A DNA stretch of 33,777 bases from Hyphomicrobiales bacterium (GCA_024225445.1 JAAEMP010000107.1:1-33777), one strand, 5' to 3'; positions 1 through 8,699 are shown, counted from the first letter of the stretch. Notes: generated by a model from the sequence alone, not told the origin. Made by a program: numbers and translations.

Positions 1-694
1 GACCTGCCCATTCTTTGGTTGGCAGATCAAATAGTTCCTTGGTAAATTCATGCCCGAAAACTCTGGCAATTTCAGTCGGTTCCGCATCTCGCATGGCTTT
101 GGTTAACAGTGTTGGATCGCCAATAGTTGCCAGATCGGTTTCACCAGGCGACAATCCATCCAATCTTGAAAGCTGGGCAGCAGCATTCATCTTGCCTTTT
201 CCTGAACTTCCAGACTTAAAAAATATTTGCTTGAACGACATTTTTGGTGGTGTTCTGAAACGGTCTTCATGCTTGTCCAGATATTGCTGCAGAACCTGAT
301 CAGATGCTTTGGGCGGATCGCTAATATCCTGGTTCAGAAATTCCATCTTCTGTCGTAAACGGCGCCGAATTATCGGGTCATTCTGATCCAGCCCCAAAGC
401 TAAAGCCTCTCGATATAGAATCTCTTCTTTCAAATGATCCTGTATTAATCCTTTCAATTCACCTCTTGATGGCTTTCGCAACCAGGAACGCTCAAAAGTG
501 CCAGCAAGTCTTTCCAGCATATTATTATCAATGACGATACGTTTTTCTTCAACGGAGTCAGTTTCATCATTGAAAAACTGATAGGTCGCAAAAAGCGCAA
601 CACCAATAATAATAAATTGGAACAATGGATCTCTCAAGACCGGTTTAAATAAACACCTGTTGTTTGTTTGCGTTGAATGTTTAAAATTCTTCAT
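1..694 (-). CDS. PpiC-type peptidyl-prolyl cis-trans isomerase, membrane-anchored (partial)
   Basis: The gene starts at an ATG at 694 and runs off the left edge, leaving 231 codons and no stop. An AGGA lies about 7 bases upstream of the ATG and supports this start. The visible protein has a short basic N-terminus, then one membrane segment preceded by the words RDPLFQF (about residues 21-42), then a charged alpha-helical region resembling the SurA/PpiD-type N-domain. It next enters the stretch FRTPPKMSFKQIFF, which is how the parvulin-like part begins in this family. The expected role is periplasmic, inner-membrane-tethered folding of exported proteins. It lies 119 bases downstream of two DUF3604 genes on the same strand. 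In my recollection this isomerase type often accompanies DUF3604 and HupE/UreJ genes, so a HupE/UreJ gene may lie beyond the edge (inference). The catalytic domain itself is mostly outside the window, so activity cannot be judged. Confidence 0.72.
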   Translation of the reverse strand, partial: MKNFKHSTQTNNRCLFKPVLRDPLFQFIIIGVALFATYQFFNDETDSVEEKRIVIDNNMLERLAGTFERSWLRKPSRGELKGLIQDHLKEEILYREALALGLDQNDPIIRRRLRQKMEFLNQDISDPPKASDQVLQQYLDKHEDRFRTPPKMSFKQIFFKSGSSGKGKMNAAAQLSRLDGLSPGETDLATIGDPTLLTKAMRDAEPTEIARVFGHEFTKELFDLPTKEWAG

Positions 695-813
695 ACATGT
701 CCTGTAAAAAACGCCTCATAAACAATTCCAGTTTAAGGTCGGCAAACTGCTGTGTTTAATCCGTTTGGTCAATTCGAAAAAAGTTGGATTCGGATTGGTT
801 TTATGTCGACGTG

Positions 814-2751
814 TTAGTTGAATTCGCCATTTGGCGTGTACCAGATGGGTGAAGACCAGGCGCGTTCCTGATGTTTCATTTTCACATCGTCTGACATTTT
901 TATACCAAAGCGCTTTTGGTCGTAAGCGGTCCAGCGTGGTGTCGGTATTTCAATGACACGGGCGTAGTAGAACGATTTCTGAAAAGGATCAAAATCAGGA
1001 TCAGTCCAAACCCCGGACAATTCAGGATCTCCAATGGTGTTGGTCCAGGTGGCTTGAGCCACGTTTACCGTATCACCAACTAATGGAATTTTTCCATCGG
1101 AACCAAGTTTGCGTTTATCTGCATTGCCCCAGGTAACATTGTAGATTTTCTCATGGGTCTTTCCATCTGTATCAAGCCAGCCTTTGATGATCTGAATGCG
1201 GTCGAGATTACCACCAAGCGGGTCTTTCATCGCTGCCACCAGAAAGGAAGGAGCATTGGCACCATTGGTTGGCGTAGTTAAATCTCCTCCCATTGGAACT
1301 CCCTTGGCATAACCAGCCTCCGCCAGATAACGGTTTTCGGCATCTTCTGCCCGATAGTTCCATCCCCCAAAAAAGCGTACTGTCATGCGTGAGCCGGAAG
1401 TTGCATAAGTTTCTTTCCGGTGCATGGCATCCCATAAGGATTCACGGGTATTTTCCCTGGCCCAGACTGCTGCATATCCCGCTGCGGAATAATGCCAAGT
1501 GTAGCGGGTTTTTCCAAAGCCTTGCTTGGAAACATGCTCCCAGCGATTTGGCCGCGGTTCCTGAATTACATGCTTGCCAAAAAAGTTATCTTCTTCAATT
1601 GAAGTCAGCGAGTTGTGAACATCTGTGCCGCCGATAAAACCAAACTTAAACGGGTTGGCACCAAGTTTCTTTTCCCAGGAAAGGCCCTGCTGCAAGCCAC
1701 CCCGCAGATACATGTAGGGCCGCATTTCCGGAGATTCGGGATTGTCCTGCATCGTGAGATTGCCGTATTCCCAGCCGGCGATACCGTAGTTGGCGAATTC
1801 ATCATTAGGTGACAAAGTCGGATGCGTTTCACTGTTGCCTTTGGTTTGCATGACTTCCTGCAGCCTTTCCCAACGGGCGCGGCGTTCTGCATAGTCTTTG
1901 TCTATCGGCGAGCCATCGAACTTGTTTGGTTCAAACATTCGGCCATTTGACAGATTACCATTGTGCGGAATCGCAAGCACTCTGCCACCGGTTTTGTTCT
2001 CGTATTTTTCCATCCAGTCCCAGAGCTTTTCCGGGTCTTCACTTGCCCATGAATTATAAGGCATCATTTTGTCAGCATTACTTTTGTTACCGCGATACAA
2101 AATATTACGGTGGAGGTTATTGCCACCGGGAACAGACGTCCACTCATAGCCGATCATTGCTGTAAATTTACCTGGATTATTAAATTCTTCAGCGGTTTGT
2201 GTGTAAGTCTCCCAAACTGATTTCATCACTGGTCCGGCGGTTTTAGGGTCAGTAATTGGCTTTGGCAATGTGCCGGCACCCTGGGCTGCGACCACTTCAT
2301 TCGTTGCATCAGCGGCTTCTTTGCCGCCAGCTTTCATCGCCTTGTTCCAGCGAACCAGAGTTTCATCTTTCATGAATGTGGGATTGCCGTTGTAGACTTC
2401 ATACATGACCCCCAGACCTTCAGCATGGTCAGAGATGACAAGAAAATCCAACGGCCTGGATAACTTAATCGGTACACCAGATGACGAAACAACCTCTTCG
2501 CCACGCGCCAGACGATAGGCTTGCGCAGGATTGAGGCGGTTACCGTTCATGAACGCATCACCGGAATTGGCGGTGTGGTGATGAGTATCACCAAAATACA
2601 CGTTTTGCGGATAGTCTTTTTCTGCAAAAGGAGAATATTTGATCTCTCCTTTTTCTATCTCAACATCGGCTGCAGATGCAGAAAAAACGCTTATCCAAAC
2701 TGTCAGGGGAGCTGTAAATGCAGCTATAACTAATTTTTTGCCAAAACTCAC
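814..2751 (-). CDS. DUF3604 protein, secreted putative PHP-like metal hydrolase (paralogue 1)
   Basis: This is a 645-residue protein starting with GTG at 2751; a GAGG about 8 bases upstream supports that codon. Residues 1-27 form a signal peptide with probable cleavage after SASA, so the protein is exported. Family hallmarks are all present: YFGDTHHHT (52-60), SDHAEG (107-112), GYEW (201-204), IPHNGN (261-266) and GGTDVHN (374-380). These His/Asp clusters resemble the metal-binding motifs of PHP-type phosphoesterases, but the substrate of DUF3604 proteins is not established to my knowledge. The C-terminus has the family words EIPTPRW and QERAW-SPIWY. It is the second gene of a probable minus-strand operon, 121 bases after a divergent paralogue and before a peptidyl-prolyl isomerase gene. 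The length is normal for the family and no lesion is seen. The family assignment is firm; the hydrolase role is inferred from motifs only. Confidence 0.9.
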   Translation of the reverse strand: MSFGKKLVIAAFTAPLTVWISVFSASAADVEIEKGEIKYSPFAEKDYPQNVYFGDTHHHTANSGDAFMNGNRLNPAQAYRLARGEEVVSSSGVPIKLSRPLDFLVISDHAEGLGVMYEVYNGNPTFMKDETLVRWNKAMKAGGKEAADATNEVVAAQGAGTLPKPITDPKTAGPVMKSVWETYTQTAEEFNNPGKFTAMIGYEWTSVPGGNNLHRNILYRGNKSNADKMMPYNSWASEDPEKLWDWMEKYENKTGGRVLAIPHNGNLSNGRMFEPNKFDGSPIDKDYAERRARWERLQEVMQTKGNSETHPTLSPNDEFANYGIAGWEYGNLTMQDNPESPEMRPYMYLRGGLQQGLSWEKKLGANPFKFGFIGGTDVHNSLTSIEEDNFFGKHVIQEPRPNRWEHVSKQGFGKTRYTWHYSAAGYAAVWARENTRESLWDAMHRKETYATSGSRMTVRFFGGWNYRAEDAENRYLAEAGYAKGVPMGGDLTTPTNGANAPSFLVAAMKDPLGGNLDRIQIIKGWLDTDGKTHEKIYNVTWGNADKRKLGSDGKIPLVGDTVNVAQATWTNTIGDPELSGVWTDPDFDPFQKSFYYARVIEIPTPRWTAYDQKRFGIKMSDDVKMKHQERAWSSPIWYTPNGEFN

Positions 2752-2872
2752 TATTTGTACCTCATCGGTCTTTTCACAAAATTTCTCACTGATTGCAAAA
2801 TCTTGCAGTGGTCATAAAAAGCTTAATGTCGACTCGAAAGTGATTTTCAGCCGCGAATTCATGTAGCATTTT

Positions 2873-4687
2873 TTAGCTATTTGGTGAATACCAGATCGGT
2901 GAACCCCAAGCACGTTCCTGTACGGTGGCTGCAACACCCTCCAGTAACGGAAGATTATTGCGAATGGCATCAAAGGTAGACCAGCGCGGGGTTGGAATTT
3001 CCAATGCGCGTGCATAATAGAATGCGCCGTCGCCAGCGTTGAATTCCTTGTCCGTCCAACTTCCCATCAGCACCGCAGCGCCGATATCATTGGTGTACAA
3101 GGCGGTTTTAAGGTCGACGGTGTTTCCTACCGCCGGTAGTTTTCCTGCAACTGACTTGATCCTGCCATCAGACCAGACAACATCTATAATTTTCTCATTT
3201 AAATCACCATGTTTGTCGACCCAGCCTTTGATAATCTGGATGCGATCCAGATTTGCTCCATCGGGATCTTTTTCAGCATAGACAGTGAAAGTTGGAGGCA
3301 CGCTTGATTGTACCAGATTTGCTCCCATTGGCACACCGAACTGGTAGCCTTGCTTAACCAGCTCAGTGGCATTCTTCGGGCTTGCATTGAGACCGATGCC
3401 GCCAAACATCCGAATTTTTATGCGCGGTCCTGAGGTAACGAAAGTCTCCTTGCGCCTCATCGCATCCCAAATTCCCTCACGGGTATTTTCAGTAGCCCAA
3501 ACCCCGGCAATCGAACCGATCGACAGATCTCTACCGTCAATCCAGCCGCCAACACCTGCTATACGGCGCCGTTCAACACTGCCGTCCTCCGGCCCGTGAC
3601 CGCCAATGAATGCGTCCTCGTCCACATCTGATGGCAATCCGTTATGGGAATCCGTGCCGCCAATAAAACCATATTTAAATGGATTGATACCGAGCGACTG
3701 TTCTTTTTGCAGGCCAACTTTCAGGCCACCACGAACAAAGTCGCGCGCAGAGAAAAAACGTCCTGAGTTCTTCTGGATAGAGTCAGCGTTTTCAAAATCA
3801 GAGAATTCATCCGCAGCCCAGAATTTTCTGTGAACCTCGGAATTGCCTTTGATCTGCATCATTTCAATAAGCGGTTCGAAATGTGCCCTTGTGTGGGCAT
3901 ATCTGTTCGAAAGCTGCTTGCCGGAGGAATCCGTATTCGGAAACATTCTCCCCTTGGACGCATTTGAATTATGTGGGATTGCTAACAGGTGATGACCTGC
4001 TGCTTCTTGCGCACGCATCCATTCCCAGAGTTCCTCTTCTGTATTCACATCAATATAGCTGATTGGCGATGCTGGCACATTGGCATCCCGAAACAATATG
4101 TTGCGGTGCAGGTTGGCGCCACCGGGTGCACCAGACCATTCAAAGCCAACCAAGGCGGTAAAAACACCAGGTCTGTTATGCTTTTCTGCGGCTTCGACGA
4201 TTATTTGCCATGCGCTTTTTACCGTTCCTGGGCCCGCAAAAAAGCTGGGATGTTGAGGTTTGCCACCACCTCGGTTGACTGACAATACGTAATTGAAAAA
4301 CCACTGCTGTTTTTCTTTGAGTGTCTTCAGATTGCGAAGCGTTTCGAGGTCCTTGTTGTTGTGCCCTGGTGCGTCTTTGACGATTGTCGAGTACATTTCG
4401 CTGATATATTCGGAGTGGTCGGTTACGGCGGCAAAATCTAGCGGGCGCTTGAGTCGTTTTTTTGTACCTTGAATTTCAAATGTTGCGCCTTTGGCAAACC
4501 GGTAGGCCATAGAAGGCGATATTCTGTTGTCTCCGATATAGGCATCAAGCGAGTACATTGTATGCAAATGGGTTTCACCAAAATAGGCATTACGAAGCGG
4601 ATTTTCCTCCGCCTGTACTTCTGCCTCTATTACTGACAGCATCAACGTGAACGCTGCCGTTGATTTAAGTACTTTGTCAAAACTCAT
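2873..4687 (-). CDS. DUF3604 protein, secreted putative PHP-like metal hydrolase (paralogue 2)
   Basis: This is a 604-residue paralogue of the next gene on the strand. The start is placed at ATG 4687 rather than TTG 4699, because a GGAAAA ribosome-binding site precedes the ATG and the resulting N-terminus (MSFDKV) aligns with that of the paralogue (MSFGKK). A signal peptide of about 26 residues ends in VQA. The metal-site motifs are YFGETHLHT (35-43), TDHSEY, GFEWSGAPGGANLHRNI, IPHNSNAS and GGTDSHN, followed by the conserved C-terminal EIPTPRW and QERAWGSPIWYSP. The two copies keep the same motif order but differ throughout, which indicates an old duplication or separate acquisition rather than a recent copy. 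The gene probably heads the minus-strand operon. Immediately upstream is a decayed outer-membrane-protein gene in the same orientation. The substrate is unknown. Confidence 0.9.
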   Translation of the reverse strand: MSFDKVLKSTAAFTLMLSVIEAEVQAEENPLRNAYFGETHLHTMYSLDAYIGDNRISPSMAYRFAKGATFEIQGTKKRLKRPLDFAAVTDHSEYISEMYSTIVKDAPGHNNKDLETLRNLKTLKEKQQWFFNYVLSVNRGGGKPQHPSFFAGPGTVKSAWQIIVEAAEKHNRPGVFTALVGFEWSGAPGGANLHRNILFRDANVPASPISYIDVNTEEELWEWMRAQEAAGHHLLAIPHNSNASKGRMFPNTDSSGKQLSNRYAHTRAHFEPLIEMMQIKGNSEVHRKFWAADEFSDFENADSIQKNSGRFFSARDFVRGGLKVGLQKEQSLGINPFKYGFIGGTDSHNGLPSDVDEDAFIGGHGPEDGSVERRRIAGVGGWIDGRDLSIGSIAGVWATENTREGIWDAMRRKETFVTSGPRIKIRMFGGIGLNASPKNATELVKQGYQFGVPMGANLVQSSVPPTFTVYAEKDPDGANLDRIQIIKGWVDKHGDLNEKIIDVVWSDGRIKSVAGKLPAVGNTVDLKTALYTNDIGAAVLMGSWTDKEFNAGDGAFYYARALEIPTPRWSTFDAIRNNLPLLEGVAATVQERAWGSPIWYSPNS

Positions 4688-4791
4688 CGTATTTTCCAAT
4701 CATTTACCTGGTACGAGTAATTTCACTGTAAATTGAAACGTATCACTTGGAGATATTCCAGTGTCGTCATGGTTTTCCTTGTTAGGCGCGA

Positions 4792-5207
4792 TTAACTGAA
4801 CTCTGTGTTTGCGATTTTGACAAGTTTGGTCAATTGCGCGCTCAAAGGCAAGCCGGTGAATTTGTTCTGCTCCCAATCTTGACTGAAAGTCATTTCAGAG
4901 TTTCCAATACTCCAATTATCAGACAGGGAGCAATTTGAATTGAGTTGCGGAATTGAAACATTCATATCCAGCATGGCGTGATAACCTGTAATTGTTGCAG
5001 AAATGTTTTGGTTAAAGACACCCCAAAGAATTTTGCTTTGTCTGGCCGTAAATCCCGTTGCAGGGCCCGGTCCCCGTTTTTAGCACTCAAACCGCTTTCG
5101 CCAGTCGGTAACAACGCCAGCGCTCCCATGCCCCGTCGTCCCCATGACCCATCAAAGGTTTTCAAATTGAATAATGTGGCATCGCCAAAGCTCCTGAAAT
5201 CGTCGGG
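4792..5207 (-). pseudogene. Remnant of a neuromedin U/'transporter'-type outer-membrane barrel gene
   Basis: No intact gene lies between 4700 and 5528, but two minus-strand frames here read like one broken protein. The first (5207 down to about 4990) gives SFGDATLFNLKTF, GALALLPTGESG and KFFGVSLTKTFLQQ. The second (4974 down to 4792) gives NWSIGNSEMTFSQDWEQNKF and LPLSAQLTKLVKI before a stop. In their order these match my memory of the 'neuromedin U'/transporter family of Gram-negative outer-membrane proteins (GD-T, LPT, sequential SQTFLQ, W-IG-SE, DWE-N, LTKLVKIG). The N-terminal half, a central piece and the C-terminal strand appear to be missing, and the two parts are in different frames. 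I therefore read it as a degenerate gene. The family name is by memory of motifs only; a frameshift sequencing error would explain the frame change but not the missing ends. Confidence 0.5.
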
Positions 5208-5323
5208 CTTATGCTGTCATCTATTCGCTGTACCAGCTAAATAAATTACCTGGGTCCCGTTGAAAATTGTCTCCAAACTTCCTTTAGTAAGCAAAATTGT
5301 ATACTAGAATTTTCTCTCGTTCA

Positions 5324-5365
5324 ACTTTGCCGCTGACACTTTGCCGCTGACACTTTGCCGTTGGC
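5324..5365. repeat. Three tandem copies of a 14-bp unit
   Basis: The unit ACTTTGCCGCTGAC occurs at 5324-5337 and 5338-5351 exactly and at 5352-5365 with two changes (ACTTTGCCGTTGGC). It lies in the gene-free stretch between the decayed outer-membrane gene and the transporter operon, about 70 bases upstream of the element shared with boxC. It could be slippage-prone DNA or a regulatory array; nothing else identifies it. Confidence 0.8.
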
Positions 5366-5433
5366 AATTAATGGCACCATTTCCAAATATTTCATATGTA
5401 AGTAGATAGGTCAGGCAGTTGAATTGGCTTGCT

Positions 5434-5454
5434 TTAAATACGTATAAAAGTACT
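5434..5454 (+). promoter_or_regulatory. Candidate operator/activator site shared with boxC (copy 1)
   Basis: The core AAATACGTATAAAAGTACT and the two preceding T bases match 12486-12506 upstream of boxC at 20 of 21 positions. Similarity continues for about 20 bases into the 3' flank (ATTAC-AAA then TTGC). In both places a TTGC-T hexamer begins exactly 19 bases after the core (5473-5478 here), which could be a -35 box; a possible -10 is GATAAA at 5499-5504, though the 20-base spacing is long. It lies 75 bases before the start of the transporter binding-protein gene. A shared transcription-factor site, possibly for a BoxR-type regulator, is inference; the TGCA-N6-TGCA box described for Azoarcus BoxR is not obvious. 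Confidence 0.6.
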
Positions 5455-5528
5455 GAATTACGAAAATTGTGATTGCTTTTGCGTGTTTTTTGTTTCACGA
5501 TAAAATGGAGCAAATAGGGAGAAAAATA

Positions 5529-6713
5529 ATGAAAAAACTAACCGCTGTTATCGCAGCAACTTTGATGGCTGGTATTGCAGGAACAGCCCTGCAGGCCAAG
5601 GAAGTTAAAATTGGTTTTGTAACTACATTGACCACCGGAGCTGCAATAATCGGTAAGGATCAGCAAAATGCCGCGAATTTGGCGATTGAGCATATGGGCG
5701 GTAAAATGGGAGATCTCGATGTCAATCTGATTTTCGCCGATGATGGATTTAAGCCCGAGACCGGTAAGCAGGCTACAGACAAACTGGTTAAACAGGACGA
5801 TGTGGATTTTGTCACCGGCTATATCTGGAGCCACGTGTTGCTGGCCTCGCGTAAATCGGTGCTGGACGCTGGCAAATTCCTGATTTCAGCAAATGCCGGC
5901 CCATCACCAATTGCAGGCAAATTATGCCATGAGAATTTTTTCTCTACATCGTGGCAGAATGACCAGACACCTATGGCAATGGGCGAGGTTTTAAACCAGC
6001 AGGGCGTCAAATCGCTTTATATCATGTCGCCCAATTATGCGGCTGGCAAGAATATGGTTGCTGGTGTTGAACGTACCTTCAAGGGGAAAATCCTGGGTAA
6101 GGACTTTACCAAATGGCCTGGCCAACTGGATTTTTCCGCTGAACTGGCCAAAGCAAAGGCTTCCGGCGCAGACGGATTGTTCGTATTTTACCCTGGTAAA
6201 GCCGGTGGGGCATTCATCAAGCAATACCAGCAGGCCGGGATGAAAGATGTGATGCCGCTATATACCGTATTCACAGTTGACGGCATTTCCCTGCCAAAGT
6301 TCCAGGCGGGTAAACTTGAAGGCGTTCTGGGTTCACGCATAACACAGCATTGGGACCCAACACTGGACAATCCGCAAAACAAGCGTTTTGTTGCTGATTT
6401 CAAAACCAAACATGGCACCTATCCTTCATTTTATGCATCTCAAGCTTACGATTCAATGTTTCTGATCAAGTCAGCCGTTGAAGCGGTAGGTGGCGATTTG
6501 TCCAATATGGATGGTATGCGCGCAGCGATGAAATCTGCCAATTACGATTCTGTGCGCGGTAAATATACCTACGGTAACAATCACATGCCGATCCAGAATT
6601 TTTACCTCCGCGAAGTTGTAAAAGATGCAGACGGAAATTGGGCTACAAAAGTTATCCAAACGGTTTTTGAGAACCACCAGGATACCTATGCAAAAGATTG
6701 TCCCCTGAAATAG
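5529..6713 (+). CDS. ABC transporter substrate-binding protein, branched-chain-amino-acid/aromatic-acid type (probable benzoate)
   Basis: This is a periplasmic binding protein of the LivJ/LivK type (Peripla_BP_6), 394 residues. The start is ATG 5529, because GGGAG lies 7 bases upstream and a clean signal peptide (MKKLTAVIAATLMAG, cleaved near ALQA) begins there; an in-frame GTG at 5469 would add 20 unlikely residues. The mature protein begins KEVKIGFVTTLTTGAAIIGKD, as usual for the family, and has the FADDGFKPETGKQATDKLV and FVTGYIWSHV segments of the first lobe. It is the first gene of a five-gene importer operon. Its family also takes up aromatic acids in benzoate-degrading bacteria. The shared upstream element and the boxCBA genes 6 kb downstream suggest benzoate or a related acid as ligand, but the ligand pocket cannot be read from sequence alone. 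Confidence 0.88.
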   Translation: MKKLTAVIAATLMAGIAGTALQAKEVKIGFVTTLTTGAAIIGKDQQNAANLAIEHMGGKMGDLDVNLIFADDGFKPETGKQATDKLVKQDDVDFVTGYIWSHVLLASRKSVLDAGKFLISANAGPSPIAGKLCHENFFSTSWQNDQTPMAMGEVLNQQGVKSLYIMSPNYAAGKNMVAGVERTFKGKILGKDFTKWPGQLDFSAELAKAKASGADGLFVFYPGKAGGAFIKQYQQAGMKDVMPLYTVFTVDGISLPKFQAGKLEGVLGSRITQHWDPTLDNPQNKRFVADFKTKHGTYPSFYASQAYDSMFLIKSAVEAVGGDLSNMDGMRAAMKSANYDSVRGKYTYGNNHMPIQNFYLREVVKDADGNWATKVIQTVFENHQDTYAKDCPLK

Positions 6714-6739
6714 TGGAATACGGTATTCTGCTTGGCACA

Positions 6740-6763
6740 TTGGCCGGGGGTGTCCCCGGCCAA
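6740..6763 (+). terminator. Intercistronic hairpin between binding protein and permease genes
   Basis: A perfect 10-bp stem (TTGGCCGGGG / CCCCGGCCAA) encloses a 4-base loop and is followed by TTTACTT. It sits 26 bases after the binding-protein stop and 30 before the permease GTG. A strong hairpin here usually protects the upstream message or partly terminates transcription, giving more binding protein than membrane subunits. The T-run is short, so complete termination is unlikely. Confidence 0.7.
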
Positions 6764-6793
6764 TTTACTTGCACATCAATAGGACATTGAGCT

Positions 6794-7717
6794 GTGGATT
6801 TCACACTTTTGTTCATCCAGACGATTAACGGTCTGCAGTTGGGGCTTCTGCTTTTCCTGGTTGCCTCCGGCCTGACCCTGGTATTTGGTATTCTGGATTT
6901 TGTAAATCTTGCACATGGATCTTTGTACATGGTCGGTGCATTCATCTGTGCTTCACTAACGTTCATAATAGGCAACTTTTTGTGGGCCATCGTCATTTCG
7001 TTGCCGATAATCGCCTTCATTGGCTACCTGATTGAGCGTACTATTGTTCAAAGCCTTTATACCCGAAATCATCTGGACCATGTGTTGGGAACATTTGGTC
7101 TTATTCTGGTTCTCGACACATTGGCGCATCTGATCTGGGGGCCCGCCGGGATTGCTGTTCCTCTTCCCCAGTGGCTGGATGGCCGCGTAGAATTGTTTGA
7201 GGGGGTAGTCGTACCCACATTCCGGCTGCTTATTATCGGCACCGGGCTTGCTGTTGCCGCCGGCTTGTTCTGGCTGGTCAATTACACCCGTCTTGGCATG
7301 CTGATCAGGGCAGGGGCGTCCAATCGTACCATGGTCTCCGCTCTTGGCATTGATATTCAACTGTTGTTTGGCCTGGTTTTTGCTCTGGGTGCCACTCTGG
7401 CTGGATTGGCAGGCATGTTGATATCACCAATTACCGAAGCATCTATCGGGATGGGTGGTGAAATAATCATTACCGCATTTGTGGTTATCATCATTGGCGG
7501 TATCGGTTCGATCAAAGGCGCCTTTATTGCAGCTATTATTGTCGGGCTGATAGATACATTGGGGCGATCATTTCTGGATACACTGTTCAAGCTGGTAATG
7601 AGTATAGAGGCCGCCGAAAGTTCTGCTCCTGCGGTTTCGGCAATGCTGGTCTACATTCTGATGGCATTGATTCTGGCATTCAAACCCCAGGGCCTGTTCC
7701 CGCCGAAGGTGCGCTAA
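6794..7717 (+). CDS. ABC transporter permease, LivH type
   Basis: A 307-residue inner-membrane permease of the branched-chain-amino-acid (HAAT) class, with about eight hydrophobic segments. It carries the family words QTINGLQLGLLLFLVASGLTL, FGILDFVNLAHGSLYM and the cytoplasmic coupling region TRLGMLIRAGASNRTMVSALGID. The start is GTG 6794 with AGGA nine bases upstream; no closer ATG fits the conserved N-terminus. It pairs with the LivM-type permease that follows five bases later to form the membrane channel of the importer. It is the expected length for the family and has no defect. The substrate assignment (benzoate-like) rests on the neighbourhood only. Confidence 0.9.
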   Translation: MDFTLLFIQTINGLQLGLLLFLVASGLTLVFGILDFVNLAHGSLYMVGAFICASLTFIIGNFLWAIVISLPIIAFIGYLIERTIVQSLYTRNHLDHVLGTFGLILVLDTLAHLIWGPAGIAVPLPQWLDGRVELFEGVVVPTFRLLIIGTGLAVAAGLFWLVNYTRLGMLIRAGASNRTMVSALGIDIQLLFGLVFALGATLAGLAGMLISPITEASIGMGGEIIITAFVVIIIGGIGSIKGAFIAAIIVGLIDTLGRSFLDTLFKLVMSIEAAESSAPAVSAMLVYILMALILAFKPQGLFPPKVR

Positions 7718-7721
7718 CAAA

Positions 7722-8699
7722 ATGGGAACAATGAGCAGAAAATCGCTTGTCACGCTGTTTGTATTGGCAGCACTTGCAATTTTACCCCCCATATTTCTGT
7801 GGGCGGGAAATGCATTTTATCTGGATCTGGCCACCCGTCTGGTGATATTGGCAATTGCAGCGGTCAGCCTGAACCTGATACTCGGCTATGGAGGAATGGC
7901 ATCTTTTGGCCATGCCGCGTTTATCGGGATAGGGGCTTATGCGGTAGGAATTCCCGCCTATCACAACACCTATGGAGAATTCGACCTGGTCGCTTCATAC
8001 AACGGCATGTTTCAAATTTTTCTGGCTGTTGGTATTACTGCAGTGTTCGCATTGATCACCGGAGTAATCTGCCTGCGGACCAAGGGTGTGTATTTCATTA
8101 TGATCACTATGGCATTTGCCCAAATGGTCTTCTTCATGTTCGTATCACTGGAAGTCTATGGTGGTGATGACGGGCTGGTCATCGACACGCGTTCGGAGTT
8201 CCCGCTGATAAATCTGGATAATCCGCTGCATTTGTATTTTCTGTCTTTTGGTTCACTTGTTGCCGCGATGCTGATTGTACGCACTATCACCAGGTCGCAA
8301 TTCGGCATGGTGTTGCAGGGTTCGATGGGAAATGATGAGAGGCTGGTAAGCTTGGGATATAATACATTTGCCTATAAACTCACTGCTTATGTGATATCCG
8401 GCGCGATGTGTGGATATGCAGGTGCATTATTGGGGAACTTTACCACCTTTATTTCGCCCGAAATGATGGGCTGGACCCGGTCCGGTGAATTGATGTTCAT
8501 GGTCATTCTAGGAGGAGCCGGTTCCACTATCGGGCCGGTAATTGGATCAGCCTTGTTTGTTCTGGTGGAAGAACTGTTTTCTTCTTATACAATTTACTGG
8601 CATTTACCTTTCGGAATCATGCTGCTGGCAGTTGTTTTGTTCCTTCGTCGTGGGTTACTGGGCGTAATTTCCGGCTCAGGCAAAAACGAGGGTCATTGA
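7722..8699 (+). CDS. ABC transporter permease, LivM type
   Basis: A 325-residue second permease of the importer. Family features are the segment LATRLVILAIAAVSLNLILGYGGMASFGHAAFIGIGAYAVG near residues 35-75, a coupling helix region around SQFGMVLQGSMGNDERLVSLGYN, and the late motif MFMVILGGAGSTIGPVIGS. The start is ATG 7722, four bases after the LivH stop; an alternative ATG at 7731 with GGGAA just upstream would shorten it by three residues. The stop codon at 8697-8699 abuts the start of the next gene without spacing, so translation is likely coupled. It acts in the inner membrane with the preceding permease. Confidence 0.9.
   Translation: MGTMSRKSLVTLFVLAALAILPPIFLWAGNAFYLDLATRLVILAIAAVSLNLILGYGGMASFGHAAFIGIGAYAVGIPAYHNTYGEFDLVASYNGMFQIFLAVGITAVFALITGVICLRTKGVYFIMITMAFAQMVFFMFVSLEVYGGDDGLVIDTRSEFPLINLDNPLHLYFLSFGSLVAAMLIVRTITRSQFGMVLQGSMGNDERLVSLGYNTFAYKLTAYVISGAMCGYAGALLGNFTTFISPEMMGWTRSGELMFMVILGGAGSTIGPVIGSALFVLVEELFSSYTIYWHLPFGIMLLAVVLFLRRGLLGVISGSGKNEGH

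Noticed and set aside
4978-5244. Plus-strand open frame of 88 codons in the gap before the importer
   Set aside because: The opposite strand carries motif-rich remnants of an outer-membrane protein gene, so this is most likely its shadow.
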